Shown here: piece after piece, positions 17,367 through 26,179 of the stretch
Layout of the letters: each line of letters opens with the position of its first letter
Numbering within the stretch: the stretch's first letter is position 1
Source of the DNA: Campylobacter concisus
GTDB taxonomy: Bacteria > Campylobacterota > Campylobacteria > Campylobacterales > Campylobacteraceae
Length of the DNA stretch: 38,795 nt
Reading direction: 5' to 3'
Assembly: GCF_002913225.1 (NCBI RefSeq)
Contig: NZ_PPAW01000045.1
Span: 1-38,795 of the forward strand
Position numbers and translations under genes: made by a program
Notes under the pieces: generated by a model
What the model was told of the DNA's origin: nothing
The model's database searches: none
What the model saw: only the letters and a program-made list of their open reading frames with translations

Positions 17367-17381
17367 ATTCTACCCCCCCCC
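17367..17381 (-). promoter_or_regulatory. Promoter -10 abutted by a G9 tract
   Basis: On the minus strand a run of nine G (17381-17373) is immediately followed by TAGAAT (17372-17367), a good -10 match, 31 bp before the ATG of the cysteine-paired secreted protein. The tract occupies the promoter spacer. Poly-G runs of this length are typical slip-strand (phase-variable) sites in Campylobacter. Confidence 0.6.
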
Positions 17382-17449
17382 ATACTTAAAATAAATTTTA
17401 AAAGGGTGCTGACCCATGAAAAAGTATAAATTTAATGTCTGAGTGCTCG

Positions 17450-18112
17450 CTAGAAGGTGCAGAGTATGTCAAGCAGTCTGCCAAGCTTTTGCATATCATT
17501 TAAGAAAAGCTGGTTTGATTTTTGTGTAAATTCTTTAGCCTCTTCTAGTATTTTGGGCTCAGAGATATTGTAAGCAAACTCCTTTTTTAGGATCTTTGCC
17601 CCCTTTTTATAGACAAATTTTGCCTCGATAAAACTTGCAAAAAAGCTATCATCTCTTAAGTAGTAGTTGGTGGCCGCATTTACAAAAATTTGCTTTTGAG
17701 CTAAAAACTCGCCACAAACGCCATTTTGCGAGCTAAATTTAACACTCTCAACCACGTCAGGTCTTATCTCATAAAACCTTATCTCGCTAGATTTTTTAAG
17801 AGTAAAAACGTCACTAGCTTTGTTTAAATTTATAGAGGCGCTATCAGCTTCTATGACGTTTATAACGCCATTTACGAGAGAATAAGCACTTGTAGTTCTA
17901 TTTTGATCAAGAAAATTTATCACGCCAAAAAATGACACGCTGCCATTTAGTTCAGCCAAATTTGGCATGTTTTTTATTAGTAGCTGCTGCTTTTTGCCAC
18001 CAAGCTCAAAGTAGCTCACCATGATGGAAATTTCATCCTTTTTGCTAGGCGTCTTTTGCGAGCAGCCCACAAAAAAGAGTATTGCTAGCAGCAAAACTAC
18101 TAAATTTCTCAT
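17450..18112 (-). CDS. Unknown lipoprotein co-transcribed with purF
   Basis: The protein has 220 residues. The N-terminus MRNLVVLLLAILFFVGC is a lipoprotein signal with lipobox FVGC and lipidated C17. The remainder is mixed strand/helix without a motif I recognise (IMVSYFELGGKKQQLLIKNMPNLAEL..., ATNYYLRDDSFFASFIEAKFVYKKG). Two further cysteines (in NGVCGEF and DILCTF) could pair. Its ATG overlaps the purF stop by 4 bp (ATGA), so it is translated behind purF, though a role in purine synthesis is not implied. Confidence 0.78.
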   Translation of the reverse strand: MRNLVVLLLAILFFVGCSQKTPSKKDEISIMVSYFELGGKKQQLLIKNMPNLAELNGSVSFFGVINFLDQNRTTSAYSLVNGVINVIEADSASINLNKASDVFTLKKSSEIRFYEIRPDVVESVKFSSQNGVCGEFLAQKQIFVNAATNYYLRDDSFFASFIEAKFVYKKGAKILKKEFAYNISEPKILEEAKEFTQKSNQLFLNDMQKLGRLLDILCTF

Positions 18113-19446
18113 TTTATGAAATAATCACCATCAAAGCTTACAAGCGAGTATTTTCTCTCGTTGCCGATACTCTCTTTAAGCTCATCGATGCTCAAAAACT
18201 CCAAGCTATCAGCTCCGATGTACTCTCTGACCTCTTCGACGCTTTTTTTGGCGCTTATTAGCTCCTCAAAGCTTGGTGTGTCGATGCCGTATCGCTCAGG
18301 ATACTTTAGCTCAGGGCACGCAACTCTGAAGTGAATTTCTTTTGCTCCTGCGTGTCTTAAGAGATCGACCACCTTTTTAGAAGTGGTGCCACGAACGATA
18401 CTGTCATCGATAACTACGATGCTTTTGCCCTCTAGCACGCTCGACATAGGATTTAGTTTTAGTTTGACCTTTAAATTTCTCATCTCTTGACTTGGCTCGA
18501 TAAAGGTTCTGCCCACATAGTGATTTCTAGTGATGGCTAGCTCAAATGGGATCCTGCTCTCATTTGCGTATCCAAGAGCCGCTGGCACGCCACTATCTGG
18601 CACTGGCACTACAAAGTCAGCCTTTATCTTGCTCTTTCTAGCAAGCACCTCGCCCATCTTTTTTCTCACTTCATAGACGCTTTTGCCCTCTATCACGCTA
18701 TCTGGGCGCGCAAAGTATATGTACTCAAAGGCGCAAATTCTAGGCTCTGGCTCGAAAATTTGCAAGCTTTGAAACTCGTTCTTGCCATGCTCAAAAACTA
18801 TCATCTCGCCAGGTCTAACATCTCTTATAAATGTTGCTCCCACAAGATCAAACGCGCAAGTCTCGCTAGCTACGATATATCCGCCGTCCTTTAGCCTGCC
18901 AAGGCTTAGCGGCCTAACTCCCCAGCGGTCTCTGATGGCAAAAGTCTTGTGACGTGATTGCACGAGCAAGCAGTAAGCGCCTTTTATCTTGTCAAGTGCT
19001 GCGATGATGCGGTCTTGTAGGTGTTCGCCGTGGTTTCTTGCGATGAGGTGGATGATGTTTTCGGTGTCCATATTTGTCTGAAATATTGCGCCATCTTTGA
19101 TGAGCTCGTCTCTAACCTCGTCTTTATTGACCAAATTTCCGTTGTGAACGATTGAGATTTGACCTAGCGCGTAGTTGGCGGCTATTGGCTGGGCATCGCG
19201 GCCTGAGTTTTTGCCAGCTGTCGCGTAGCGGTTGTGACCGATCGCCATGTCGCCCTTTAGTGAGCTCAAGATCTCTTCGTTAAAGACCTCGGTGACTAGG
19301 CCGTTGCCCTTGTGAGTGGAGATCTCGCCGTCGTTACAGACGCTGATGCCACTTGCCTCTTGACCGCGGTGTTGCATAGAAAATAACGCATAATACGCCG
19401 TTTTCGCCGCATCCTTAGAATTTATGATACCAACTATCGCACACAT
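18109..19446 (-). CDS. purF: Amidophosphoribosyltransferase PurF
   Basis: The protein has 445 residues. It catalyses the first committed step of purine synthesis, PRPP plus glutamine to phosphoribosylamine. The N-terminal MCAIVGI leaves Cys2 as the glutamine-hydrolysing nucleophile. Glutaminase motifs HRGQEASGIS and GHNRYATAG follow. The PRPP loop is VVIDDSIVRGTTSKKVV, and PDSGVPAALGYA precedes it. The carboxy end (NERKYSLVSFDGDYFIK) lacks the C-terminal Cys pair found in the Fe-S form of PurF (Bacillus type), although a single Cys remains in RICAFEYIYFARPDS. It is the first gene of a two-gene unit. Confidence 0.96.
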   Translation of the reverse strand: MCAIVGIINSKDAAKTAYYALFSMQHRGQEASGISVCNDGEISTHKGNGLVTEVFNEEILSSLKGDMAIGHNRYATAGKNSGRDAQPIAANYALGQISIVHNGNLVNKDEVRDELIKDGAIFQTNMDTENIIHLIARNHGEHLQDRIIAALDKIKGAYCLLVQSRHKTFAIRDRWGVRPLSLGRLKDGGYIVASETCAFDLVGATFIRDVRPGEMIVFEHGKNEFQSLQIFEPEPRICAFEYIYFARPDSVIEGKSVYEVRKKMGEVLARKSKIKADFVVPVPDSGVPAALGYANESRIPFELAITRNHYVGRTFIEPSQEMRNLKVKLKLNPMSSVLEGKSIVVIDDSIVRGTTSKKVVDLLRHAGAKEIHFRVACPELKYPERYGIDTPSFEELISAKKSVEEVREYIGADSLEFLSIDELKESIGNERKYSLVSFDGDYFIK

Positions 19447-19717
19447 CTTTTATCCTCTTTTCATTTTTTTAAATTTTATCTTTACAGTTAAATTTCATAG
19501 CCAACGCTAAGCACTTTTTGTAAGTGGCTTGTTATCCAAAGTGCTGGCACATTTGCCGTTATTTGCACCATTTATAACAATCCACATGCGCTAAAACTAA
19601 ATTCCATCATCTCAAATCAAACTCATTAGCTTTTAAATTTTGTTACTTTTTGCGCTCCAATAGCAAAATTTACTACCAAATTTTAACTCGTATCTCTTTA
19701 TATCATCAAGCTTAAAT
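19447..19717. other. Intergenic region between dapB and purF
   Basis: No gene is seen. AGCACTTT (19510-19517) and AAAGTGCT (19538-19545) form an 8-bp inverted repeat with a 20-nt loop, possibly the dapB terminator or a leader structure of purF. ATCATCAAGC occurs twice (19702-19711 and 19721-19730), the second copy covering the last dapB codons, as if the gene end had been duplicated. Confidence 0.4.
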
Positions 19718-20488
19718 TTAATCATCAAGCCCCAAACTATCATCTATCGAGTAAAGACCGCTGCTTTGATCTTTTAGCCAGATAGCAGCCTTGATCGCAC
19801 CTTTTGAGAAGGTCGCTCTGCTCGTTGCCGTGTGGTTTAGCTCGATAAATTCGCCGTCATTGTAAAAGCCAACCGTGTGACGACCGACCACATCTCCGCC
19901 ACGAAGTGCCATAACTGCGATCTCATCTTTGCTTCTTGCGCCCACCATGCCAGCTCTGCCTGTTACTAAAACATCTTTTAAATTTAGATCCCTTGCCTCT
20001 GCCACGCAACCAGCCAAGGTCATCGCAGTGCCGCTTGGAGCGTCCTTTTTATGTCTGTGGTGCTGCTCGACGATCTCGATATCAAATTCTCTTAAAACTT
20101 TTGAAGCTATCCTTGCTATACGGTTTAACACTGCTACGCCTAGACTCATGTTTGTTGCGTAGAGTATTGGCATAGTGCCTGATGCTAGGTGAAGCAAGTT
20201 TTTCTCGTCGTCATTTAGTCCAGTCGTGCCGATAACTAGTGGTTTTGGGTTGGTTCTAGCGTAGTTTAGAAGTGCTACGGTCGCCTCTTTTTGGCTAAAG
20301 TCGATGATGACGTCGCACGCTTCAAAAAATTTAGCAAAGTCGTTTGTCAAAAGCTCGCTACTTAAATTTTCAACCTCATTTTTTTGGCTAAAAGCGACGC
20401 TTAAAAGCGCATTTTTCTCATCTTTTAAACAAGAGATGATGCTTTGAGCCATCTTGCCGCTAGCGCCGTAAAGTCCTATTTTTACCAA
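19718..20488 (-). CDS. dapB: 4-hydroxy-tetrahydrodipicolinate reductase DapB
   Basis: The protein has 256 residues. It makes tetrahydrodipicolinate with NAD(P)H in the lysine/diaminopimelate pathway. The N-terminal nucleotide-binding loop is [11 protein letters not shown]. The family signature [15 protein letters not shown] holds the catalytic His and Lys. [11 protein letters not shown] and [18 protein letters not shown] also fit. Length is slightly below the E. coli enzyme (273). It is monocistronic, with its own -10 upstream. Confidence 0.96.
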   Translation of the reverse strand: MVKIGLYGASGKMAQSIISCLKDEKNALLSVAFSQKNEVENLSSELLTNDFAKFFEACDVIIDFSQKEATVALLNYARTNPKPLVIGTTGLNDDEKNLLHLASGTMPILYATNMSLGVAVLNRIARIASKVLREFDIEIVEQHHRHKKDAPSGTAMTLAGCVAEARDLNLKDVLVTGRAGMVGARSKDEIAVMALRGGDVVGRHTVGFYNDGEFIELNHTATSRATFSKGAIKAAIWLKDQSSGLYSIDDSLGLDD

Positions 20489-20530
20489 AATTTATCCTTT
20501 GATTTTTGGTTGAAATTTAACATAAAATTT

Positions 20531-20536
20531 ATTATA
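20531..20536 (-). promoter_or_regulatory. -10 box of dapB
   Basis: CTATAATAAA on the minus strand contains TATAAT, 43 bp upstream of the dapB ATG. Confidence 0.55.
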
Positions 20537-20762
20537 GAGAGATTACGAAATGGCTTTTGAAAATAGCTATTTGAGGCTAGAATTTAACTAAAAATTATCA
20601 TTTTGGTAATTATTAGACGCACCCACTTTTGCCTATTTTGTGTAAAAAGGCGGCTAAGCTCTGTCTTAGAGTTATTTTCTTTTAAAAGAGGTGTTCTGAT
20701 TAGCTTAAAAATCAATCATTTTTAAAAATAAATTTTGCTAAAAATGGTTTATTTTAAAAGAG

Positions 20763-20790
20763 AAATTTAGCCAAAAATTTGGCTAAATTT
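20763..20790 (-). terminator. Terminator of trxA-X-trxB
   Basis: AAATTTAGCC (20763-20772) pairs with GGCTAAATTT (20781-20790); the stem can extend three more base pairs inwards. It lies 5 bp past the trxB stop and on the minus strand is followed by CTCTTTTAAAATAA. Both arms are copies of the recurring 10-mer. Confidence 0.75.
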
Positions 20791-20795
20791 GAGTA

Positions 20796-21734
20796 TTAAT
20801 GTAAGCTTTCTATGTAGCTCATAGCGCTAAGTGCAGCCACTGCGCCATCACCTGCTGCTACGACCACTTGTTTTGGAGCGTCCTCTCTGATGTCGCCTGC
20901 CACAAAGAGCCCTTTTAGGCTAGTTTGCATCTTAAGGTTAGTCTTTACCTGTCCGCCATCAGCCATTTCGCAGATAAATTTGCCGTTTTCATCTTTTAAA
21001 ATTTCGTTATTTACATTTAGTCCGACAAAGGTGAAAATGCCCGGCACATCAAGCACGCGCTCGCCATTTTTGGTATCAAGCACGATCTTTGTTAGACCCA
21101 TCTTATCGCCAAGCGCCTCTTTTACAGTCGCACTTGTTATAAACTCGATCTTCTCATTTTTTCTAGCTTTTTCAACGGTTGTTGGCGCTGCTCTAAACTC
21201 GTCACGTCTATGCACAAGATAAACTTTTGAGCAGATATTTGCTAGATAAAGTGCCTCTTCAACAGCTGTGTCGCCACCACCAAGGACGGCTACCTCTTTG
21301 TTTTTGTAAAAGAAGCCATCGCATGTCGCGCATGTGCTAACGCCTTTGCCAAAGAACTCGTCCTCGCCTTTAAAGCCAGCACGTCTTGGAGTTGAGCCAG
21401 TTGCTACGATGACAGCCTTTGTCTGCTCGCTCTTGCCACCTTCAAGTAAAATTTCAAAGCTGCCGTCGCTATTTTTTCTAACGCCAACGACGTTTGCCCA
21501 CTTGTGAACTAGCCCAAATGCACTGCACTGCTTCCACCAAGTGCTCATAAAGTCAAAGCCGCTCTCGCCAGGGGCTTTTTGACCTGGGTAGTTTTCTATC
21601 TCTGAGCTAGACGTGATCTGACCGCCAGGCTCGCCTTTTTCAAACATTACAACATTTTTTAATCCGCCTCTAGTGGCGTAAAGTCCGGCGCTTAGTCCTG
21701 CTGGACCGCCTCCGATGATCGCTAAATCAAGCAT
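20796..21734 (-). CDS. trxB: Thioredoxin reductase TrxB
   Basis: This 312-residue FAD enzyme reduces thioredoxin with NADPH. It has the FAD loop [19 protein letters not shown] (7-25), redox-active CATCDG, the NADPH loop [16 protein letters not shown], and the C-terminal [10 protein letters not shown] motif. Length is normal. It is third in trxA-X-trxB, 9 bp after the membrane-anchored protein gene, so enzyme and substrate are made together. Confidence 0.96.
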   Translation of the reverse strand: MLDLAIIGGGPAGLSAGLYATRGGLKNVVMFEKGEPGGQITSSSEIENYPGQKAPGESGFDFMSTWWKQCSAFGLVHKWANVVGVRKNSDGSFEILLEGGKSEQTKAVIVATGSTPRRAGFKGEDEFFGKGVSTCATCDGFFYKNKEVAVLGGGDTAVEEALYLANICSKVYLVHRRDEFRAAPTTVEKARKNEKIEFITSATVKEALGDKMGLTKIVLDTKNGERVLDVPGIFTFVGLNVNNEILKDENGKFICEMADGGQVKTNLKMQTSLKGLFVAGDIREDAPKQVVVAAGDGAVAALSAMSYIESLH

Positions 21735-21743
21735 AAATTTCCT

Positions 21744-22190
21744 TTATTCTAAAACATTTATAGGCGAATTTTGTTTGTAAATTTCGCCCCTTTGATGAAC
21801 TATCTCAACACTGCTAGGAAGCTTTGTAATGCTTAAATTTCGCATAAGCTCTAGGACTGTATTTATATCTGAGCTTATGTATTTTAGTGTCGAGTTTGAC
21901 TCATATCTTTTTTGAAAGATATCGATCGCCACAACTGTTTCATTTTTGGTTGGTAAAATTTCGTCTAATTTTGATTGATTTGAACTGAAGATTAAAAGCG
22001 TGTATTTTGGCTCTTTTGGAGTGAAAATTTCGCTTTTTTCGTAAAAAACTAGCTTCGCAAAATCAACAAATTTATATTGTGAAAAACGATAGTTGCTATA
22101 CGCAAATGCAGCCGCTATCATAGCTGCACCAAAAAATGAACCAAATATATAGGTAAGAGGAAGCAGACTTCCTCTTCTTTTTTCGCCCAT
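21744..22190 (-). CDS. Membrane-anchored thioredoxin-fold-like protein without CxxC
   Basis: The protein has 148 residues. One transmembrane segment spans about 11-32 (PLTYIFGSFFGAAMIAAAFAY) after a positively charged start, placing the rest in the periplasm. The soluble part follows a thioredoxin-like order: strand YTLLIFSS (63-70), helix, strand VVAIDIF (86-92), helix, LPS at 124-126 where thioredoxins have the cis-proline, strand VEIV, then GEIYKQ (135-140). The CxxC site is replaced by S69-SNQ. Fold assignment is an inference. It starts one base into the trxA stop (TAATG) and sits between trxA and trxB, a place where C. jejuni, as I recall, has no gene. Confidence 0.7.
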   Translation of the reverse strand: MGEKRRGSLLPLTYIFGSFFGAAMIAAAFAYSNYRFSQYKFVDFAKLVFYEKSEIFTPKEPKYTLLIFSSNQSKLDEILPTKNETVVAIDIFQKRYESNSTLKYISSDINTVLELMRNLSITKLPSSVEIVHQRGEIYKQNSPINVLE

Positions 22191-22504
22191 TAAAGAAGCG
22201 AATTTAGTTTGTCAGTTAGGGCTTGTTTTGACTGCGCACCGACCATTTGCTCAACTAGCTCGCCATTTTTGAAAAATAGCAATGTTGGGATCGATCTGAT
22301 GCCAAACTCAACTGCAAGATCTTGCACTTCATCAGTATTTACCTTGCAAATTTTCGCTCTGCCCTCGAAGTCTTCAGCAAGCTCTTCGATCACTGGAGCT
22401 AGCATACGGCAAGGTCCGCACCATGGAGCCCAGAAATCTACTAGAGCAACGCCTTCTTTTGTTACATCAAAATTTTCTTTTGTGAGTTCGATGTATTTTC
22501 CCAT
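22190..22504 (-). CDS. trxA: Thioredoxin TrxA
   Basis: This 104-residue cytoplasmic thioredoxin reduces protein disulfides. It has the active site WAPWCGPCRM, the cis-Pro motif SIPTLL, and the FFKNGELV turn. Length is normal. It heads the trxA-X-trxB operon with GGAG before its ATG and its own -10. Confidence 0.97.
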   Translation of the reverse strand: MGKYIELTKENFDVTKEGVALVDFWAPWCGPCRMLAPVIEELAEDFEGRAKICKVNTDEVQDLAVEFGIRSIPTLLFFKNGELVEQMVGAQSKQALTDKLNSLL

Positions 22505-22531
22505 TTGTTCTCCTTATTTTAAGATGTGGCA

Positions 22532-22537
22532 ATTATA
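22532..22537 (-). promoter_or_regulatory. -10 box of the trxA operon
   Basis: TTGTATAATTGCC on the minus strand holds TATAAT 28 bp upstream of the trxA ATG. Confidence 0.6.
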
Positions 22538-22576
22538 CAAAATCAAATTTAAATTTTAGATAAATAATAAATTTTA

Positions 22577-22918
22577 TTATAAACTAATATTTTCTATCAG
22601 CTCAAAATTTTCATTTTTAACAACAAGCAGATCAAGCTGATAGTCCCTGTTTGGCTCATTTTTCATCATATAAAAATTTATTGTTTTTAAAATTTTCATA
22701 TATTTTGCCTTGTTTAGCCTATACTCCGCTTCGTATTCTCCGCTAGTTGCTTTTACTTCAATAAAATGCAAAATTTTATCACTACTTAGTGCGATGATGT
22801 CGATCTCGCCAAATTTAGAGTGAAAATTTCTCTCTAAAATGACAAAACCAAGCTCACGCAAAAACTCGCAAGCCCTATCTTCAGAGCTCTTACCAAAGAG
22901 ATACTCTTTTAGCCCCAA
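22577..22918 (-). CDS. YraN-family (UPF0102) nuclease-like protein
   Basis: The protein has 113 residues with the conserved YraN core: EDRACEFLRELGFVILERNFHSKFGEIDIIA followed by FIEVKAT. The spaced E, D and EVK residues match a restriction-endonuclease-like fold, suggesting a nuclease or Holliday-junction type role, not proven for the family. It begins 1 bp after hom and is the last gene of a tightly packed run starting at rlmB. Confidence 0.88.
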   Translation of the reverse strand: MGLKEYLFGKSSEDRACEFLRELGFVILERNFHSKFGEIDIIALSSDKILHFIEVKATSGEYEAEYRLNKAKYMKILKTINFYMMKNEPNRDYQLDLLVVKNENFELIENISL

Positions 22919-22919
22919 G

Positions 22920-24182
22920 CTACTCCTCGATCCTCATCATAAATGGCTCTTCTTTTATATACTCTTGCTCTTTTAAAAGCTCCATCGTTCGCTTCGCATC
23001 GGCTTCCAAGCTCGTGTGCGTCGTGAAAAATAGCACGGCATACTCACTCTCATCTTTTGGCTTTTGTAGCAAGCTATCTATCGAGAGATTATTTTCGCTC
23101 ATCAAATTTGTTATCTTTGCTAGCACGCCCATTTTGTCTTCGACTTTTAGCCTAAAGTAGTATTTCGTCTTTATCCTGTCGCGATCAAGTAGCTCTAAAG
23201 TGTTTAGCTCAAATGGCGCTTTGTATCCAAGCATCGGCGACTTGCTATCTCTTGCGATGTCGATGAGATCGCTGATGACCGCACTTGCTGTTGCATCTCC
23301 GCCAGCTCCAGGGCCATAGTACATAGTTTCGCCAACGACCTCGCCAACGACGCTGATAGCATTTGTCACGCCACTTGCCTTTGCTATCATTTTGTTTTGT
23401 GGCACAAGCGCTGGGTGCACGCGTAGCTCGACCTTGCCTTCGCTTTTTTTGGCGATAGCTAGAAGCTTGATCGAGTATTCAAAGTCTTTTGCGAAAAATA
23501 TATCTTCTGGCGTGATGCCTTGTATCCCTTCTATCAAGATATCTTCTGGATCGCCGTGCACGCCATAAGCGATGCTTGCTAGGATGAGAAGCTTGTGAGC
23601 CGTGTCAAAGCCACCCACGTCAAAAGTAGGATCAGCCTCAGCGTATCCAAGCTCCTGCGCCTTTTTAAGTGCATCTTTAAAATTTGATCCCTCATTCATC
23701 ATCGAGGTTAGGATGTAGTTGCTTGTGCCATTTAGTATGCCATTTATACTTAAGATGTGGTTGGCACTAAGCCCTTCTCTTAGGGCTCTAATGATCGGTA
23801 TGCCTCCAGCCACGCTTGCTTCAAAGCCAAATGGCGTGTTTTTGGCTAAATTTTGCAAAGCATATCTGTGATAGGCAAGAAGCGCCTTGTTTGCAGTGAC
23901 GACCGCTTTTTTGCGTTTTAAAATTTCACTCACTACTCTAAAAGGCTCTTCAACACCGCCCATAAGCTCGACAAAAACGTCGATATCATCGCGGTTTATG
24001 ATGCTATTTATATCATCAGTCAAAGGGATGCCAGCGTCTCTTTTTTTATTTAAATTTCTAACCACACCGATTACTGGCACTATCTCCTCGCCACATCTTG
24101 CTGCGATTAGCTTTTTGTTTTTTAGTAAAATTTTTGCGACCGACTCGCCAACGGTTCCAACGCCCAATATCGCTACATTCAT
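22920..24182 (-). CDS. hom: Homoserine dehydrogenase
   Basis: The protein has 420 residues. It reduces aspartate semialdehyde to homoserine for threonine and methionine synthesis. It has the NAD(P) loop AILGVGTVGESVAK, the family signature AEADPTFDVGGFDTAHKL, and AGGDATASAVISDLIDIA. A C-terminal ACT domain (about 350-420, KVEDKMGVLAKITNLMSENNLSIDSLLQKP) suggests feedback control by threonine. Its ATG overlaps the aminotransferase stop by 4 bp (ATGA). Confidence 0.96.
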   Translation of the reverse strand: MNVAILGVGTVGESVAKILLKNKKLIAARCGEEIVPVIGVVRNLNKKRDAGIPLTDDINSIINRDDIDVFVELMGGVEEPFRVVSEILKRKKAVVTANKALLAYHRYALQNLAKNTPFGFEASVAGGIPIIRALREGLSANHILSINGILNGTSNYILTSMMNEGSNFKDALKKAQELGYAEADPTFDVGGFDTAHKLLILASIAYGVHGDPEDILIEGIQGITPEDIFFAKDFEYSIKLLAIAKKSEGKVELRVHPALVPQNKMIAKASGVTNAISVVGEVVGETMYYGPGAGGDATASAVISDLIDIARDSKSPMLGYKAPFELNTLELLDRDRIKTKYYFRLKVEDKMGVLAKITNLMSENNLSIDSLLQKPKDESEYAVLFFTTHTSLEADAKRTMELLKEQEYIKEEPFMMRIEE

Positions 24183-25387
24183 TCAAATTCTTTCAAATAT
24201 TTTTTTATATTTCTTGCTGCTTGCCTTATCCTATTTTCATTTTCGATAAGAGCTAAGCGCACATAGTCGTTTCCACCCTCGCCAAAACCAATGCCCGGAC
24301 TAACGGCGACAGAGGCTTTTGTAAGAAGTTGCTTTGAAAACTCAAGGCTACCCAAGTGGCTAACCTTTGGTGGAAGTTTTGCCCAGATAAACATGCTGGC
24401 ATTTGGCTTTTTAAGCTCCCAACCAGCCTGAGTGAAGGCCTCTATCATCACATCTCTTCTTTTTTCATAAATTTGGCGTATCTCTTCAACGCAGCTTTGG
24501 TCGCCGTCAAGCGCGACCGTGGCAGAGACCTGTATAGGCGTAAACATGCCGTAATCAACCCATGATTTTATCTTTTTAAGTGCGGCGCAAAGCCTTTTGT
24601 TTCCGCACATGAAGCCAACTCTCCAGCCAGCCATGTTGTAGCTTTTTGAAAGCGTGTAGCACTCGACTGCGACGTCTTTTGCACCATCGACCTCAAAGAT
24701 GCTTGGCGTTTTGTAGCCATCAAATGTAAGATCTGCGTAGGCGATATCTGAGATGATGTAAAATCTCTCTTGCTTTGCAACGCTTACAAGGCGCTCGTAA
24801 AAGCTCTTTTGCACGGTCACGGTCGTTGGATTGTGAGGGAAATTTACAACCACATATTTTGGTTTTGGTGAGCTTGCATGTATCGTCTGGATCAAATTTT
24901 CAAAAAATTTATTCTCATCTAGCTCAAATTTATCGTTGTAATGAAGCGGCATCTTTGCGACACTTCCGCCAGCAAACAAAAAGGCCTGCGTGTGTATCGG
25001 ATAGGCAGGATCAGGCACGATAGCCACGTCGCCTGGGTTTATCACGGCTTGAGCAAGATGCACAAAGCCCTCTTTGCTGCCCATTGTGGCTACTGCTTCA
25101 GTTTCTGGGTCTAAATTTACGCCGTATTTTCTTTTGTACCAGTTGCAAATGGCAAGGCGGAGCTTATAAATTCCAGCGCTGGCTGAGTAGCCGTGGGTCT
25201 TGTCTTTTTGCGCGCTTTCGCATAGTTTATCGACTATATGTTGCGGTGTTCTGCCCTCTGGGTTACCCATAGAAAAGTCGATGATGTCCTCGCCAGCTCT
25301 GCGTGCTGCCATTTTGATCGCATTTACTTCGGCAAAAACGTAGTTTGGCAAACGCTCAATTGTATTAAATCTTATCTCATCAAACAC
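24179..25387 (-). CDS. PLP-dependent class I/II aminotransferase (AlaC / LL-DAP aminotransferase-like)
   Basis: The protein has 402 residues. It is a fold-type I aminotransferase whose PLP lysine is in YTLSKSYNMAGWRVGFMCG. Other family marks are DFSMGNPEGRTPQHIV near the start, the ANFPHNPTT-like VVNFPHNPTTVTV, and YVRLALIENENRIRQAARN at the end. The SKSYNMAGWR form is that of E. coli AlaC, an alanine aminotransferase; LL-diaminopimelate aminotransferase is a common automatic name. With dapB nearby and hom translationally coupled, an amino-acid role is clear but the exact substrate is not. Confidence 0.85.
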   Translation of the reverse strand: MFDEIRFNTIERLPNYVFAEVNAIKMAARRAGEDIIDFSMGNPEGRTPQHIVDKLCESAQKDKTHGYSASAGIYKLRLAICNWYKRKYGVNLDPETEAVATMGSKEGFVHLAQAVINPGDVAIVPDPAYPIHTQAFLFAGGSVAKMPLHYNDKFELDENKFFENLIQTIHASSPKPKYVVVNFPHNPTTVTVQKSFYERLVSVAKQERFYIISDIAYADLTFDGYKTPSIFEVDGAKDVAVECYTLSKSYNMAGWRVGFMCGNKRLCAALKKIKSWVDYGMFTPIQVSATVALDGDQSCVEEIRQIYEKRRDVMIEAFTQAGWELKKPNASMFIWAKLPPKVSHLGSLEFSKQLLTKASVAVSPGIGFGEGGNDYVRLALIENENRIRQAARNIKKYLKEFE

Positions 25388-25396
25388 TGTTTGCTC

Positions 25397-26179
25397 CTAT
25401 TTTATAAGCTTGATAATTATCTCGTTTTTAATGTTAGTTATGTCGTTATTGTCGCTAATTAACGCATATTTTGCGTCGTTAGCTAAATTTATGGTGTAGT
25501 TAGTTTTTATCTCGTTTTCTCTTTTTAGATCGATTTGGTTTAAGTTTTTATCATAAATTCTAACAAGCGGCACCCATTTGTTTGGCTCGTTTGAGATGAT
25601 ATTTAGGCTGCTTGCACCTGCTACATCTACGATATAGACACCGCCGCTCTTTACAAGCGGGGTCTCTTCGTTAAAATTTACTTTTGAAGCATTTAGGCTC
25701 ATATTTTTAGCATCCAAATAAAGCGCTAAATTTCCATCAACTCTATCAAATCCCATGATCTTAAAGCCACTTTTACTAAGCGTAAAATTTAACAAATTTG
25801 GATCTATGCCACCACTTTTTAGAGCTAAAATCCCATAAGAAATTTCACTGCCATTTTTTAGAGAATTTACTCTTGCCACGCTTATGTTTGCATCTTCAAG
25901 AGCTAAATTTATCGATTTGACAAATAGTGCTGAGGGGACTTTTTGCGTGCTTATAAATTTTAAATTTAAGCTATTTGAGCTAAATGAGAGAGTATCGTAG
26001 TTTGAGCTTTGCTTTAGCCTTGAGACTAGCTCGCCAACATTTAGCGAGCCGTCAGTGTCTAAATTTTCTAAAGAAATTTGCAGATCTTTTCCGCTACTTA
26101 GTGCGTTTGCACTGCTATTTAGATCAAAAGCGTATGAAAAAACGCTAAAAAGAAGAAATATGGTTAGTTTTTTTACCAA
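25397..26179 (-). CDS. Periplasmic protein of unknown function (Cj0151c position)
   Basis: The protein has 260 residues with a signal peptide (MVKKLTIFLLFSVFSYAFD, cut near residue 17). The mature part is Ser/Asn/Leu rich and predicted as repeated beta strands (DGSLNVGELVSRLKQSSNYDTLSFSSNSLNLKF...). No cysteine or catalytic motif is visible. It overlaps the upstream HTH-membrane protein gene by 7 bp, so the two may work together. By order it is the counterpart of C. jejuni Cj0151c, also uncharacterised as far as I know. Confidence 0.75.
   Translation of the reverse strand: MVKKLTIFLLFSVFSYAFDLNSSANALSSGKDLQISLENLDTDGSLNVGELVSRLKQSSNYDTLSFSSNSLNLKFISTQKVPSALFVKSINLALEDANISVARVNSLKNGSEISYGILALKSGGIDPNLLNFTLSKSGFKIMGFDRVDGNLALYLDAKNMSLNASKVNFNEETPLVKSGGVYIVDVAGASSLNIISNEPNKWVPLVRIYDKNLNQIDLKRENEIKTNYTINLANDAKYALISDNNDITNIKNEIIIKLIK

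Larger units (their letters stand above)
20489..20795. other. Intergenic region upstream of dapB and downstream of trxB
   Basis: About 300 bp of A+T-rich DNA without a supported gene. It holds the dapB -10 at its left end and the trxB terminator at its right end. A 13-codon ATG frame at 20550 has no ribosome site and is not called. Confidence 0.5.

Noticed and set aside
17404-17415. GGGT-GCTG-ACCC hairpin as terminator of purF and the lipoprotein gene
   Set aside because: The stem has only four base pairs; T-rich DNA follows on the minus strand, but it is too weak to call.
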